Assembly: GCA_002363865.1 (NCBI GenBank) | Contig: DEWY01000013.1 | Span: 62,001 to 126,000, forward strand | Direction: 5' to 3' | Source: Caulobacteraceae bacterium UBA3198 | GTDB lineage: Bacteria; Pseudomonadota; Alphaproteobacteria; Caulobacterales; Caulobacteraceae | Length of the DNA stretch: 64,000 nucleotides | Shown here: one piece after another, positions 1 to 8,571 of the stretch | Layout of the letters: each line of letters begins with the position of its first letter | Position numbering within the stretch: the stretch's first letter is position 1 | The notes under the pieces: model-generated | The model's database searches: none | What the model saw: the letters and a program-made list of their open reading frames with translations, nothing else | Told to the model about the DNA's origin: nothing | Position numbers and translations under genes: made by a program

Positions 1-1070
1 TCCCCCTCCGGATCATAGGCCGTGACCGTGGCCCCTAGCGCCTGCAGGGCCGGGATGATGTCCAGGCTCGGCGCATCGCGCATGTCGTCGGTATTGGGCT
101 TGAAGGTCAGGCCCAGCACCCCGATCTTCTTGCCCTTCACATCCCCGCCCATGGCCTGGACCACCTTGTCGGCCATGGCCTTCTTGCGCTGATCGTTGAC
201 CCGCACCGTGGTCTCGATCAGCTGCACCGGCGCGCCGAAGTCGGTGGCCGTGCGCACCAGGGCCAGGGTGTCCTTCGGGAAGCAGGAGCCGCCATAGCCA
301 GGGCCGGCGTTGAGGAACTTGCCGCCGATCCGGTTGTCCAGGCCGATGCCCTTGGCCACCTGCTGCACGTCGGCGCCGACGGCCTCGCAGAGGTCGGCCA
401 TCTCGTTGATGAATGTGATCTTCATGGCCAGGAAGGCGTTGGCCGCATACTTGATCAGTTCGCTGGTCCGCCGGCCGGTGAAGACGATGGGCGTCTCATT
501 GAGGAACAGCGGCCGGTAGAGCTCGCTCATCACAGGCCGCGCCCGCTCGTCCTCCAGTCCCACCACCACCCGGTCGGGGCGCTTGAAGTCCTCGATGGCC
601 GCGCCCTCGCGCAGGAATTCCGGATTGGACACCACCGCAAACTGGGCGTCAGGCCGCTTGGCTCGGATGATCTTCTCGATCTCATCGCCCGTGCCCACCG
701 GCACGGTGGACTTGGTCACCACCACGGTGAAGCCGTCCATGAGGCCTGCGATCTCTTCGGCGGCGGCATAGACGTAGGACAGGTCCGCATGGCCGTCGCC
801 CCGCCGCGAAGGCGTGCCCACGGCGATGAACACCGCGTCGGCCTTGGCTACGGCTCGCGCCGCCTCGGTCTCGAAGAACAGCCGGCCGGCCGCCACATTG
901 CGCGCCACCAGCCCCTCGAGGCCCGGCTCGAAGATCGGGATCCCGCCCTCCCGCAGACGCGCGATCTTGCCCGCATCCTTGTCGATGCAGGTCACCTCGT
1001 GGCCGAAGTCGGCGAAGCACGCCCCGCTCACCAGGCCCACATAGCCCGTCCCGATCATCGCCACTTGCAT
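1..1070 (-). CDS. ugd: UDP-glucose 6-dehydrogenase (3' end outside window)
   Basis: Oxidises UDP-glucose to UDP-glucuronate with NAD+, in the cytoplasm, supplying acidic sugar for capsule, exopolysaccharide or LPS. The start is the ATG at 1070; the protein opens MQVAMIGTGYVG, a Rossmann nucleotide-binding loop, and about 356 residues are visible before the window edge. The catalytic-cysteine motif GGSCFPKD is present at about residue 260, and the FKPNTDDMR segment typical of the C-terminal UDP-binding domain is near the edge. Family members have about 430-440 residues, so roughly 80 are missing only because the window ends. It lies downstream of the mutase on the same strand, consistent with a nucleotide-sugar cluster. 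Confidence 0.95.
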   Translation of the reverse strand, partial: MQVAMIGTGYVGLVSGACFADFGHEVTCIDKDAGKIARLREGGIPIFEPGLEGLVARNVAAGRLFFETEAARAVAKADAVFIAVGTPSRRGDGHADLSYVYAAAEEIAGLMDGFTVVVTKSTVPVGTGDEIEKIIRAKRPDAQFAVVSNPEFLREGAAIEDFKRPDRVVVGLEDERARPVMSELYRPLFLNETPIVFTGRRTSELIKYAANAFLAMKITFINEMADLCEAVGADVQQVAKGIGLDNRIGGKFLNAGPGYGGSCFPKDTLALVRTATDFGAPVQLIETTVRVNDQRKKAMADKVVQAMGGDVKGKKIGVLGLTFKPNTDDMRDAPSLDIIPALQALGATVTAYDPEG

Positions 1071-1175
1071 GCACTGGTCCTAGGTCTGGAATCGCTCAGG
1101 CCGCCGCGGGGAGCGCCTGTCTACGCGGTGATCTAGCCGAAACCGGGCCGACCCCGCCAGACCGGCCCGCCGCAG

Positions 1176-2678
1176 CTAGATCTCCTGGTTGTAGCCACCC
1201 ACCTGCGGGTGCTTGCCCAGCCGGGGCTTCACTTCCTTGTGGAACAGGGCGCGCATGTCGTCGGCGGAACTCGTGCTTTCCACGACCACGACGATCTCGG
1301 GCTTGTTGGAGGAGGCCCGCACCAGCACCCACGAGCCGTCCTCCAGCGCGACGCGGACGCCATTCACGGTGATCAGGTCGGCGATCTTCCGCTCCAGGAT
1401 CGTGCCGCCCTCGGCCCGCAGGGCCTCGTACTCGGCGACGATCTTGTCGACCACGCCGTATTTCTCCTCGTCCGGGCAATGGGGGGACATGGTCAGGGAG
1501 GTGTAGGCGATCGGCAGGGCCTTCTTCAGGTCCGAAAGCTTCTTGTCGGGGTTGCGGTCCAGCATCGCCAGAATGGCGGCGGCGGCCACCAGGCCGTCGT
1601 CATAGCCGCGGCCGATGGGGTCATTGAAGAAGAAGTGGCCGCTCTTCTCGAAGCCGGCCAGAGCCTTCAGCTCGGCGGTCTTGCGCTTGATATAGGAGTG
1701 GCCGGTCTTCCAGTAGACGGTCTTGGCGCCGTTGGCGGCCAGGACCTCGTCGGTGGCGTAGAGGCCGGTGGACTTCACATCGACCACGAAGGTGGCGTCC
1801 TTGTGCAGGACCGACAGGTCGCGGGCCAGCATCAGGCCGATCTTGTCGGCGAAGATCTCCTCGCCCTCGTCGTCCACCACGCCGCAGCGGTCGCCGTCGC
1901 CATCGAAGCCGAGCGCGCAGTCGGCGCCATACTGGCGCACGGCCGCAGCCATCTCGTGCAGCATTTCCTGATCTTCAGGGTTCGGATTGTAGCGCGGGAA
2001 GGTCCAGTCCAGATCGCAGTCCATCTCATAGACCACGGCCACGCCCATCTTGCGCAGGGCCTCGGCGGCGAAGGCGCCGGCCGTGCCGTTGCCACAGGCG
2101 CAGACGACCTTCAGCGGCCGCTTCAGACTGACCCCGGCCGCCACATCGGCCACATAACGCTCGGCCACGCCGGAGACGTGGGTGAGGCTGCCGCCGGGGC
2201 GCAGCTCCCAGCCGCCGCCCAGGACGATCTCCTTCAGCCGGCCCATCTCGTCGGGACCAAAGGTCAGGGGCCGCTGGGCGCCCATCTTCACCCCGGTCCA
2301 GCCATTCTCGTTGTGGCTGGCGGTGACCATGGCCACGCAGGGCGCGTCCAGGTCGAACTGCGCGAAGTAGGCGATCGGAGACAGGGCCAGGCCGATATCC
2401 AGCACCTCGCAGCCGGCCTGGATGAGGCCCAGCGTCAGGGCCTGCTTGATCGACAGCGAATAGGACCGGAAATCATGCCCGACGACGATGCGCTTCTGGC
2501 CCATCTGCTGGATCAGGGTCCCAAGACCCATGCCCAGCGCCTCGACGCCCAGCAGGTTGATGTCGGGCCCAAACAGCCACCGCGCATCATATTCCCGGAA
2601 GCCCGTGGCCTTCACCAGCGGCTGGTTTTCATAGGCTAGCGTGTTGGGGACGAGATCGGCGCTGGGGGCGAGAAGCAT
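1176..2678 (-). CDS. Phosphomannomutase/phosphoglucomutase
   Basis: Interconverts hexose 6-phosphate and hexose 1-phosphate (mannose and/or glucose), feeding GDP-mannose and UDP-glucose synthesis. The 500-residue protein has the alpha-D-phosphohexomutase layout: the phosphoserine loop TASHN (S121), the metal loop DGDGDR at 259-264, and the C-terminal phosphate-binding segment RASSNKPE. The start is the ATG at 2678. It lies between kdsD and ugd on the minus strand, so glucose 1-phosphate made here could become UDP-glucose and then UDP-glucuronate. The sequence does not settle mannose versus glucose preference (AlgC/ManB-like), so no symbol is given. Confidence 0.93.
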   Translation of the reverse strand: MLLAPSADLVPNTLAYENQPLVKATGFREYDARWLFGPDINLLGVEALGMGLGTLIQQMGQKRIVVGHDFRSYSLSIKQALTLGLIQAGCEVLDIGLALSPIAYFAQFDLDAPCVAMVTASHNENGWTGVKMGAQRPLTFGPDEMGRLKEIVLGGGWELRPGGSLTHVSGVAERYVADVAAGVSLKRPLKVVCACGNGTAGAFAAEALRKMGVAVVYEMDCDLDWTFPRYNPNPEDQEMLHEMAAAVRQYGADCALGFDGDGDRCGVVDDEGEEIFADKIGLMLARDLSVLHKDATFVVDVKSTGLYATDEVLAANGAKTVYWKTGHSYIKRKTAELKALAGFEKSGHFFFNDPIGRGYDDGLVAAAAILAMLDRNPDKKLSDLKKALPIAYTSLTMSPHCPDEEKYGVVDKIVAEYEALRAEGGTILERKIADLITVNGVRVALEDGSWVLVRASSNKPEIVVVVESTSSADDMRALFHKEVKPRLGKHPQVGGYNQEI

Positions 2679-2773
2679 CTGGACTCCGCAGGTGGGTGGT
2701 CGACAGCTCTGAAAGGACGGCCGGCTGACAGGTCAGCCTAACGCCGAGCCGTATCGTCGGTTCGTGACGGTGG

Positions 2774-3742
2774 CTACATTACGCCTGCCCGAAGCAGGTC
2801 ATGCACATGCAGTATGCCCACCGGACGGTCGTTCTCCACCACGAAGAGAACCGTGACCGACGGGGCGGGGTCGCTCATCAGGGCCAGGGCCTCAGAGGCC
2901 ATCATGGCCGGCGGCGCGGTCTTCTTGGGGCCGGCCGTCATGACCTGGCCCGCCGTCTGGCTGAGCAGGCCCTCGATATGGCGGCGCAGGTCGCCGTCGG
3001 TGATGGCCCCGACCAGCCGGCCCGCGTCATCGGTGACGCCCACAATGCCCCACCGCTTCTCGGTCATGACCAGCAGGGCCTCGGGCATGGGCGTGTCGTG
3101 GGCCACCAGGGGCAGCTCGCCCGCCCCGTGCATCAGGTCGCCAACCGTGCGCAGCATGGCGCCCAGCTTGCCGCCGGGATGGAAGGTCTTGAAGTCCTTG
3201 GCCGTGAAGCCCCGCCGCTCCAGCAGGGCGACGGCCAGCGCGTCGCCGAGCGCGATCTGCAGGGTGGTGGAGGTGGTCGGGGCGCTGACCTCGGCGGTGG
3301 CTTCGGGCGCGTCGGCCAGGCGAAGCACCACGTCGGCGGCCTGGCCCAGCGCGCTGCCCGGCGCCGCCGTCAGGGCGATCAGCGGAATCCGGAACCGCTT
3401 GGCGTAGGCCAGGATGTCGGACAGCTCCCGCACCTCCCCGGACTTGGAGAGCGCCAGGACCGCGTCCTCCTGGCCGATCATACCCAGGTCCCCGTGGCTG
3501 GCCTCCGAGGCGTGGACGAAGAAGGCCGCCGTGCCGGTGGAGGCGAAGGTGGCGGCGATCTTGCGCGCCACATGGCCGGACTTGCCGATGCCGGTGCAGG
3601 CGATCCGCCCCTTGGCGGCGTAGAGGATGTCCACCGCCTGCACGAAGGCCTCGTCCAGGCCCTCGGCCTGCAGGGTCAGAGCCGCCGACTCGGCGGCCAG
3701 CACCCGGCGGCCCACGGCGACGGCGTCGAAGTCTGCCCTCAT
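2774..3742 (-). CDS. kdsD: Arabinose-5-phosphate isomerase (KpsF/GutQ family)
   Basis: Converts ribulose 5-phosphate to arabinose 5-phosphate, the first committed precursor of Kdo in LPS. The 322-residue protein has an N-terminal SIS sugar-isomerase domain, with GIGKSGHVARK at about 51-61 and the SEASHGDLG loop. Two CBS domains follow from about residue 205 to the end, a usual KdsD length and order. The start ATG at 3742 overlaps the stop of the upstream 81-residue gene as ATGA, implying translational coupling. Together with the mutase and ugd it forms an envelope-sugar cluster on the minus strand. Confidence 0.95.
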   Translation of the reverse strand: MRADFDAVAVGRRVLAAESAALTLQAEGLDEAFVQAVDILYAAKGRIACTGIGKSGHVARKIAATFASTGTAAFFVHASEASHGDLGMIGQEDAVLALSKSGEVRELSDILAYAKRFRIPLIALTAAPGSALGQAADVVLRLADAPEATAEVSAPTTSTTLQIALGDALAVALLERRGFTAKDFKTFHPGGKLGAMLRTVGDLMHGAGELPLVAHDTPMPEALLVMTEKRWGIVGVTDDAGRLVGAITDGDLRRHIEGLLSQTAGQVMTAGPKKTAPPAMMASEALALMSDPAPSVTVLFVVENDRPVGILHVHDLLRAGVM

Positions 3743-3984
3743 GGCTGGGCCGCGACGGCTTCGGCCTGCAGGCCGCGCATGGTTTCGCGCGCCTGATTGA
3801 TCCGCTTCTGCGAGGCCTCTGTCTGGCGTTTCATGGCCGCCTGCATCTCCGGCGTCTGCTGGATGGGCGTATGGCCAAAGGGGCCGGGCGAGCGCGCGCC
3901 GATGCCCTGGGGCCAGACCAGGGCCAGGGCGATGACCGTCGCAGCGGCCAGCGCCATCAGTGGAAAGAACAGTCGATCAAGCAT
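3739..3984 (-). CDS. Small single-pass membrane protein
   Basis: This 81-residue protein has an N-terminal hydrophobic segment (about 5-24, FFPLMALAAATVIALALVWP). A polar region rich in Q, E, K and R follows, probably helical (about 45-75). It is first in the apparent operon with kdsD, and its stop overlaps the kdsD start by 4 bases. The ATG at 3984 is preferred because the reading frame further upstream has no membrane signal and overlaps gpmA on the other strand. Topology suggests a small inner-membrane protein with a periplasmic or cytoplasmic helix. I do not recognise a named family; the link to LPS is by neighbourhood only. Confidence 0.7.
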   Translation of the reverse strand: MLDRLFFPLMALAAATVIALALVWPQGIGARSPGPFGHTPIQQTPEMQAAMKRQTEASQKRINQARETMRGLQAEAVAAQP

Positions 3985-4104
3985 TGCGGTTCGATATAGC
4001 CGCTCCGGCCGCGCTCGGCCACGCCGAAGGCGCCATCGCGCCTTGACGGACCAGCAGGCGCACCCTAGCCGAACGGGCGACCCCGACGCCCCCGGAGATG
4101 CCCT

Positions 4105-4818
4105 ATGCCGACCCTCGTCCTGCTCCGCCACGGCCAGAGCCGCTGGAACCTGGAAAACCGCTTCACCGGCTGGGTAGATGTGGACCTGACCGCCGAGGGC
4201 GAGGCCCAGGCGACCAAGGGCGGCGAGCTGATCAAGGCCGCCGGCGTCCAGTTCGACCGGGTCTATACCTCGGTGCTCACCCGGGCGATCCGCACCAGCT
4301 GGCTGGCCCTCGCCGCCGCCGGCCAGGCCTTCGTCCCGGAGGTCAAGGACTGGCGGCTGAACGAGCGCCACTATGGCGGCCTGACTGGGCTCAACAAGGC
4401 CGAGACGGCCCAGAAACACGGGGACGAGCAGGTGAAGGTCTGGCGCAGGTCCTACGACGTGCCGCCGCCGCCGCTCAGCCATGACAGCGAATTCGATTTC
4501 GCCGGCGACCGGCGCTACGCCGGCGCGGTCCTGCCGGACACAGAAAGCCTCAAGACCACCCTCGACCGGGTGCAGCCCTATTGGGAGGGCGACATCGCCC
4601 CGCGCCTGAAGGCCGGCGAGACCCTGCTGGTGGCCGCCCACGGCAATTCCCTGCGGGCCATCGTCAAGCTCCTGTTCCAACTGGGCGACGAGGCGATCAT
4701 CGATGTGGAGATCCCCACCGGCAATCCGCTGCTGATCCAGCTCTCAGACAGTCTGACGCCCGTGGCGGCCCGTTATCTCGATGAGGGCCGCGCCCAGCCC
4801 CTGCCGCAGGTTCCGTGA
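4105..4818 (+). CDS. gpmA: 2,3-bisphosphoglycerate-dependent phosphoglycerate mutase
   Basis: Interconverts 3- and 2-phosphoglycerate in glycolysis and gluconeogenesis via a phosphohistidine. The 237-residue sequence carries the RHG motif with the nucleophile H9, the catalytic glutamate in the LNERHYGG segment (E87), and the second active-site histidine in AAHGNS (H179). Length and motif order fit the dPGM subgroup. The gene is divergent from the 81-residue membrane gene, and its TGA overlaps the GTG start of the following deaminase gene, so those two are probably co-translated. Confidence 0.95.
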   Translation: MPTLVLLRHGQSRWNLENRFTGWVDVDLTAEGEAQATKGGELIKAAGVQFDRVYTSVLTRAIRTSWLALAAAGQAFVPEVKDWRLNERHYGGLTGLNKAETAQKHGDEQVKVWRRSYDVPPPPLSHDSEFDFAGDRRYAGAVLPDTESLKTTLDRVQPYWEGDIAPRLKAGETLLVAAHGNSLRAIVKLLFQLGDEAIIDVEIPTGNPLLIQLSDSLTPVAARYLDEGRAQPLPQVP

Positions 4819-5261
4819 CCGACGCCGATCAGATCCACATGCGCCGGGCCATCGCCCTGGCGCGTCCTAACCTTGGCCAGACCGCGGAAAATCCGTCGGT
4901 CGGCTGCGTCATCGTCCGGGATGGGACGGTGGCGGGGGAGGGAGCCACCGGTGTCGGCGGCCGACCCCATGCTGAAGAGATCGCGATCCTGGCCGCGGGC
5001 GAGGCCGCCCGGGGAGGCGTGGCCTATGTCACGCTCGAGCCCTGCGGCGCCCGATCCTCGGGCGCGCCCGGCTGTGCGACCCGGCTGGCGCGGGCCGGGG
5101 TGGCCGAGGTGGTCGTCGCCTGCCAGGACGCCTCGCCCTATGCCGACGGCCAGGGTCTGGCCAGCCTCGCCGCGGCCGGCGTGCGCGTCCGCCTGGGCGT
5201 TCTCGCCGAGGAGGCTCAAGCGCTCTATCGCGCCTACGTCCCGAAGGCGTCCGGTGATTAA
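4815..5261 (+). CDS. RibD-like stand-alone zinc deaminase domain
   Basis: A 148-residue cytidine-deaminase-fold protein resembling only the N-terminal deaminase half of riboflavin enzyme RibD. Zinc-site motifs are HAEE (H52, E54) and EPCG...C (C77, C87). The text between the two cysteines differs from the canonical RibD PCSHHGRTPPC pattern: it lacks the two histidines, and the cysteine spacing is 10 rather than 9. There is no reductase domain; full RibD is about 360 residues. The start is GTG at 4815, overlapping the gpmA stop (GTGA). The substrate is unknown: a riboflavin-pathway pyrimidine is possible, as is another aminopyrimidine or nucleoside. The neighbours give no hint. Confidence 0.8.
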   Translation: MTDADQIHMRRAIALARPNLGQTAENPSVGCVIVRDGTVAGEGATGVGGRPHAEEIAILAAGEAARGGVAYVTLEPCGARSSGAPGCATRLARAGVAEVVVACQDASPYADGQGLASLAAAGVRVRLGVLAEEAQALYRAYVPKASGD

Positions 5262-5326
5262 CCGTCGGAAGGGCCTCGTTAATCTTGGGTCGCTAGCCTG
5301 AGGCTTCCCCTTCGCAGTGGCGCCAG

Positions 5327-6589
5327 ATGCTGTCCCCCCGTCCCACATCGATCCCCGAACTCCGGCGCCTGACCCAGGCCGAGGTCGATGCGGTGTGCGC
5401 GCGGCATGACCGTCTCTGGACCTCCCGCCCCGGCGGCGCCCGGGCGGTGTTCGCCTGGAAGGACCTCACGGGTCTGGATCTTCGGGGGCGCAACCTCTCC
5501 GACGCCGACTTCACCGGCGCCTGCCTGAACGAGTGTCAGATGCAGGGGGTCAAGCTGGACAACGCCAACCTGTTCGGCTGCGACATGCAGAACGCCAACC
5601 TCACCGAGGCCTCCCTGCGCCGGGCCGATCTGCGCGGCGCCTGCCTGCGCGGCGCCAATCTGACCGCCGCCGACCTGTTCGAGGCCGACCTGCGCGAGGG
5701 CTCCATCGCTGCGGCCGACCGGGACAAGGGCCTGCGCATCCTCGAGCACCTCGCCCGACCGGGCGAAGTTCAGGGCGCGGTCCTGGCCGGGGCCAATCTG
5801 GAGCGCTCGCGCCTGTCGGGCGTCATGGCCGCCCGGGCCGACTTCTCCGACGCCATCCTCAAGGACGCCAAGCTGGTCAGGGCCAACCTGAAGCAGGCCA
5901 ATATGTCCGGCGCCAACATGCAGGGCGCCGACCTGTCGGGCGCTGACCTGGCTGGCGCAGACCTCCGCGACGCCATCCTGGTGGGCGCCAAGACCTATTC
6001 CTGGAACGTCAGCAAGGCCGAGATGGAGGGCGTGCTGACCGATGCGCCCTCCGGGCTTGCGGTGTCGGACCTGCCCTACAAGACCATGATCCGCGAACAC
6101 GCCCGCTGGTGCGAGACCGGCGGCGGCGAGGGCAGCCCGTCTGTGTTCGACGGCGCCGACCTGCGGGCCCTGGAGACGATCCGCGGCTTCAACCTCACGG
6201 CGCTCTCGGCCAAGGGCGCGGTCTTCTATGGCCTCGACATGGAGGGTGTGCAGCTTCAGGGCGCCCAGCTGGACGGGGCCGATCTGCGGGCCTGCAACCT
6301 GCGCCGGGCCGACCTGCGCGGGGCCCGGCTGATCAACGCCAAGCTGTCAGGGGCCGACCTGCGGGACGCCCAGATGGGGCCGCTGCTGATCGGCTCCAAT
6401 CGCTTACTGCCCTGCAACATGACCGGCGCCAAGCTGAAGAACACCGACTGCGCCCGGGCGGACATGCGCCAGGCCATCCTTCAGGATGCTGATCTTTCTC
6501 GCGCCAACTTTACCGGCGCTCAACTGAAACAGATCAATATCAGCGGAGCCAGCCGCGTTGGCGCTCGGGGGCTGTCGGACGTCATTTAG
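5327..6589 (+). CDS. Pentapeptide-repeat protein, copy 1
   Basis: The 420 residues are dominated by A(D/N)LxG-type pentapeptides, expected to form right-handed quadrilateral beta-helices. Order: a helical cap (about 12-38, with RPGG); repeat block 1 (about 48-125, including LFGCD and LRGACLRGA); a non-repeat linker (about 127-145); block 2 (about 150-215); an insert (about 220-275) holding the motif WCETGGGEG; and block 3 (about 285-410). There is no signal peptide. The same cap, linkers and motif recur in the next gene, so the two are tandem duplicates. Pentapeptide proteins can act as DNA mimics on gyrase or as scaffolds; nothing here decides which. Confidence 0.88.
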   Translation: MLSPRPTSIPELRRLTQAEVDAVCARHDRLWTSRPGGARAVFAWKDLTGLDLRGRNLSDADFTGACLNECQMQGVKLDNANLFGCDMQNANLTEASLRRADLRGACLRGANLTAADLFEADLREGSIAAADRDKGLRILEHLARPGEVQGAVLAGANLERSRLSGVMAARADFSDAILKDAKLVRANLKQANMSGANMQGADLSGADLAGADLRDAILVGAKTYSWNVSKAEMEGVLTDAPSGLAVSDLPYKTMIREHARWCETGGGEGSPSVFDGADLRALETIRGFNLTALSAKGAVFYGLDMEGVQLQGAQLDGADLRACNLRRADLRGARLINAKLSGADLRDAQMGPLLIGSNRLLPCNMTGAKLKNTDCARADMRQAILQDADLSRANFTGAQLKQINISGASRVGARGLSDVI

Positions 6590-6669
6590 AATACCGGCGG
6601 TCTCTTAACCCTTCAGTCGCTGTTCTGCGTCTAAAGGTCGCGGGTCGTCGAACAGTCAGGAGCACCTAA

Positions 6670-7932
6670 GTGTCAGCCGCCATCGCTCTTTCCGGCCGCC
6701 GAAAGCTGTCGCGCGGCGAGATCGAGATGATCCTCACCGCTCATGAGCGCTTCATCAGCGGTCGCCCGGGGGGCAAGCTGGCGGCGATGCGGTTCATCGA
6801 CTTCACCGGCGTGAACCTGGCTGGCCGCAACCTGCAGGACGCTGATCTTTCCTCATCCATCTTCGACAGCGCCATCCTGGTGGGCGCAGACCTTTCACGG
6901 GCCAATCTGTTTGGCTGCGACCTGCGCAAGGCTGACCTGCGCCGGGCCAACCTCACCCGCGCCGACCTGCGCGGCGCCTGCCTACGCGGCGCCGATATGA
7001 GCGAGGCCGACCTCACCCAGGCCGATTTCCGCGTAGGCCAGGTGGCCATGCCGCACCCATCCAAGGGGCTCACCTCCCTCATTCACCACCAGCGCAGCGG
7101 CGAGCTCGATCACGCCAAGCTGAATGGCGCCAATCTCGACGGCTCGCAGATGGAGGACGTCTCGGCCTTCGCCACGGACTTCACCGACTGCTCCATGCGC
7201 GGCGCCAAGCTGAACAGAGCCAACCTGAAGGACGCCAATCTGGAAGGCGCGATCATGGACTGGGCCGATGTCTCCGGCGCCAATCTGGAGGGCGCGCGCC
7301 TCGTGGACGCGGTGCTGACCGGGGTGGAAATCCGCACCGCGCGCATCTCCGGCGCCAATCTGGACGGCTGTCTTTCGGCCCCGAGCCAGGAGGCCATGGA
7401 CATGGCCGACGAACTGCACGCCCGGGCGCTGGCCAATCAGACCTGGTGCAAGACCGGCGGCAAGGAAGGCAAGCCCGCCGCCTTCGACAATCTCGACCTT
7501 CGGCCGCTCGACCAGAGGCTGCGCGGCCTGCGTCTGTCGGTGATGAGCGCCCGCGGCGCGATCCTGGTGGGCATGGACCTGTCCGGCGTCCATCTGCAGG
7601 GCGCCAATCTGGAAAACGCCGACATGCGCGGCATCTGTCTGCGGGGCGCCGATCTGCGAGGCGCCAAGCTGGCCGGCGCCAAGCTGACCAAGGCTGATCT
7701 GCGCGAAGCCATCCTGGGCCCGCTGCCGCTCAGCGCCGACCGGGTCAACCGCGGCGACCTGCACCACGCCAAGCTGCGCTATGTGAAGGCCCAGGGCGCC
7801 GACCTGACCGGCGCCATCCTGGACGAGGCCGATGTCCGCGGCTGTAACTTCGCCGGCGCCATGATGCGCGGGGCGAGCCTGCGCGGCGCCGACATGACCC
7901 TGGCGCTCGGCCTCGAGCCGCCCGGCGCCTGA
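6670..7932 (+). CDS. Pentapeptide-repeat protein, copy 2
   Basis: Also exactly 420 residues, with the same architecture as the upstream gene: a helical cap with RPGG, block 1 with LFGCD and LRGACLRGA, a short linker ending in a GE-containing segment, block 2, an insert with WCKTGGKEG, and block 3. The start is GTG at 6670, preceded by AGGAGCACCTAA. Eighty bases separate it from copy 1, with no terminator seen, although an independent promoter is possible. Divergence between the copies is substantial outside the repeat consensus, so the duplication is old and both are probably kept for separate roles. The function is unknown. Confidence 0.88.
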   Translation: MSAAIALSGRRKLSRGEIEMILTAHERFISGRPGGKLAAMRFIDFTGVNLAGRNLQDADLSSSIFDSAILVGADLSRANLFGCDLRKADLRRANLTRADLRGACLRGADMSEADLTQADFRVGQVAMPHPSKGLTSLIHHQRSGELDHAKLNGANLDGSQMEDVSAFATDFTDCSMRGAKLNRANLKDANLEGAIMDWADVSGANLEGARLVDAVLTGVEIRTARISGANLDGCLSAPSQEAMDMADELHARALANQTWCKTGGKEGKPAAFDNLDLRPLDQRLRGLRLSVMSARGAILVGMDLSGVHLQGANLENADMRGICLRGADLRGAKLAGAKLTKADLREAILGPLPLSADRVNRGDLHHAKLRYVKAQGADLTGAILDEADVRGCNFAGAMMRGASLRGADMTLALGLEPPGA

Positions 7933-7944
7933 CCTCCGCCCACG

Positions 7945-7975
7945 AAAAAGGGCGGCGCGTCGCCGCACCGCCCTT
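7945..7975 (-). terminator. Bidirectional terminator, stronger for hsp20
   Basis: The inverted repeat AAGGGCGG/CCGCCCTT (7948-7955 and 7968-7975) lies between the pentapeptide gene and the convergent hsp20 gene. Read on the minus strand, the stem is followed by a run of five T, a typical intrinsic terminator for hsp20. On the plus strand the T run is short. Confidence 0.8.
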
Positions 7976-8001
7976 AGACGATTCCGATAAGGCCTTGCGC
8001 C

Positions 8002-8460
8002 TTAGGCGGCCTGTTCGCCTTCGATCAGGTTGGTCCCGGCGGCGCCGGTGGTGATCTGAATCCGACGCGGCTTCAGCGCCTCGGGCAGTTCACGGCGGAG
8101 CGAGATGGACAGCAGGCCGTCGGCCAAGGCCGCCTCGCTCACGACCACATAATCGGCCAGCTGGAAGCGGCGCTCGAAGTCGCGCTCGGCCAGACCGCGA
8201 TGGAGGAAGCTGCGGGTCTCCTCGTTGGCGGCCTTGCGGCCCTGCACGGTGAGCAGGTTCTCCTTCACCTCGATGGCCAGCTCGTCGGCGCGGAAGCCGG
8301 CGACGGCGATCTCGATCCGGTAGGCGTTCTCGCCGGTGCGTTCGATATTGTAGGGGGGATAGCCCGTGGCGGCGTCGGCTGCGGCGGTTTCAAGCAGGCC
8401 GGCCAGTCGGTCGAAACCGACGACGGAGCGGTACAGGGGAGAAAAGTCGAGGGTACGCAT
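8002..8460 (-). CDS. Small heat-shock protein (Hsp20/IbpA family)
   Basis: ATP-independent holdase chaperone that binds unfolding proteins under heat stress. The 152-residue protein starts MRTLDFSPLYRS, a typical class A alphaproteobacterial sHSP N-terminus. It has an alpha-crystallin domain (about 35-130), with the AFxG-like segment AVAGFRADEL and the ADGLLSISL strand near its end, then a short tail. The ATG at 8460 is chosen over a GTG nine bases upstream because the AAGGA Shine-Dalgarno is correctly spaced only for the ATG. Regulation appears two-layered: a sigma-32-like promoter and a hairpin that hides the ribosome site (separate entries). Confidence 0.93.
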   Translation of the reverse strand: MRTLDFSPLYRSVVGFDRLAGLLETAAADAATGYPPYNIERTGENAYRIEIAVAGFRADELAIEVKENLLTVQGRKAANEETRSFLHRGLAERDFERRFQLADYVVVSEAALADGLLSISLRRELPEALKPRRIQITTGAAGTNLIEGEQAA

Positions 8461-8471
8461 GTGCGTCACAT

Positions 8472-8490
8472 CCTTCTTGTCTAAGCAAGG
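8472..8490 (-). promoter_or_regulatory. ROSE-type RNA thermometer hairpin on hsp20 mRNA
   Basis: Read on the minus strand, CCUUGCUU (8490-8483), a four-base loop AGAC, then AAGAAGG (8478-8472) form a 7-bp hairpin with one bulged G. This buries the Shine-Dalgarno AAGG just upstream of the hsp20 ATG. The U-U-G-C-U segment with the bulged G opposite the ribosome site is the signature of ROSE thermometers known upstream of rhizobial and enterobacterial small heat-shock genes. The structure was drawn by hand; heat-dependent melting is inferred. Confidence 0.75.
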
Positions 8491-8571
8491 TTGCGGTTGT
8501 CGACCTGAGGCGAGCCAGAGTGGCCTCGCCGGCGATCGGAAGGCCCGGACATCCAGCGCCTTCGACCATGG

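Noticed and set aside
1209..2639. Long plus-strand open frame opposite the mutase gene
   Set aside because: It mirrors the mutase in another frame, has no family-like motifs, and is explained by high G+C codon bias. The same holds for other long antisense frames, for example 49798-51990 and 61172-63181.
5262..5326. Shared promoter motif before both pentapeptide genes
   Set aside because: TTAA...GTCGCT text occurs before each gene, but with different spacing and too few identical bases to call a common site.
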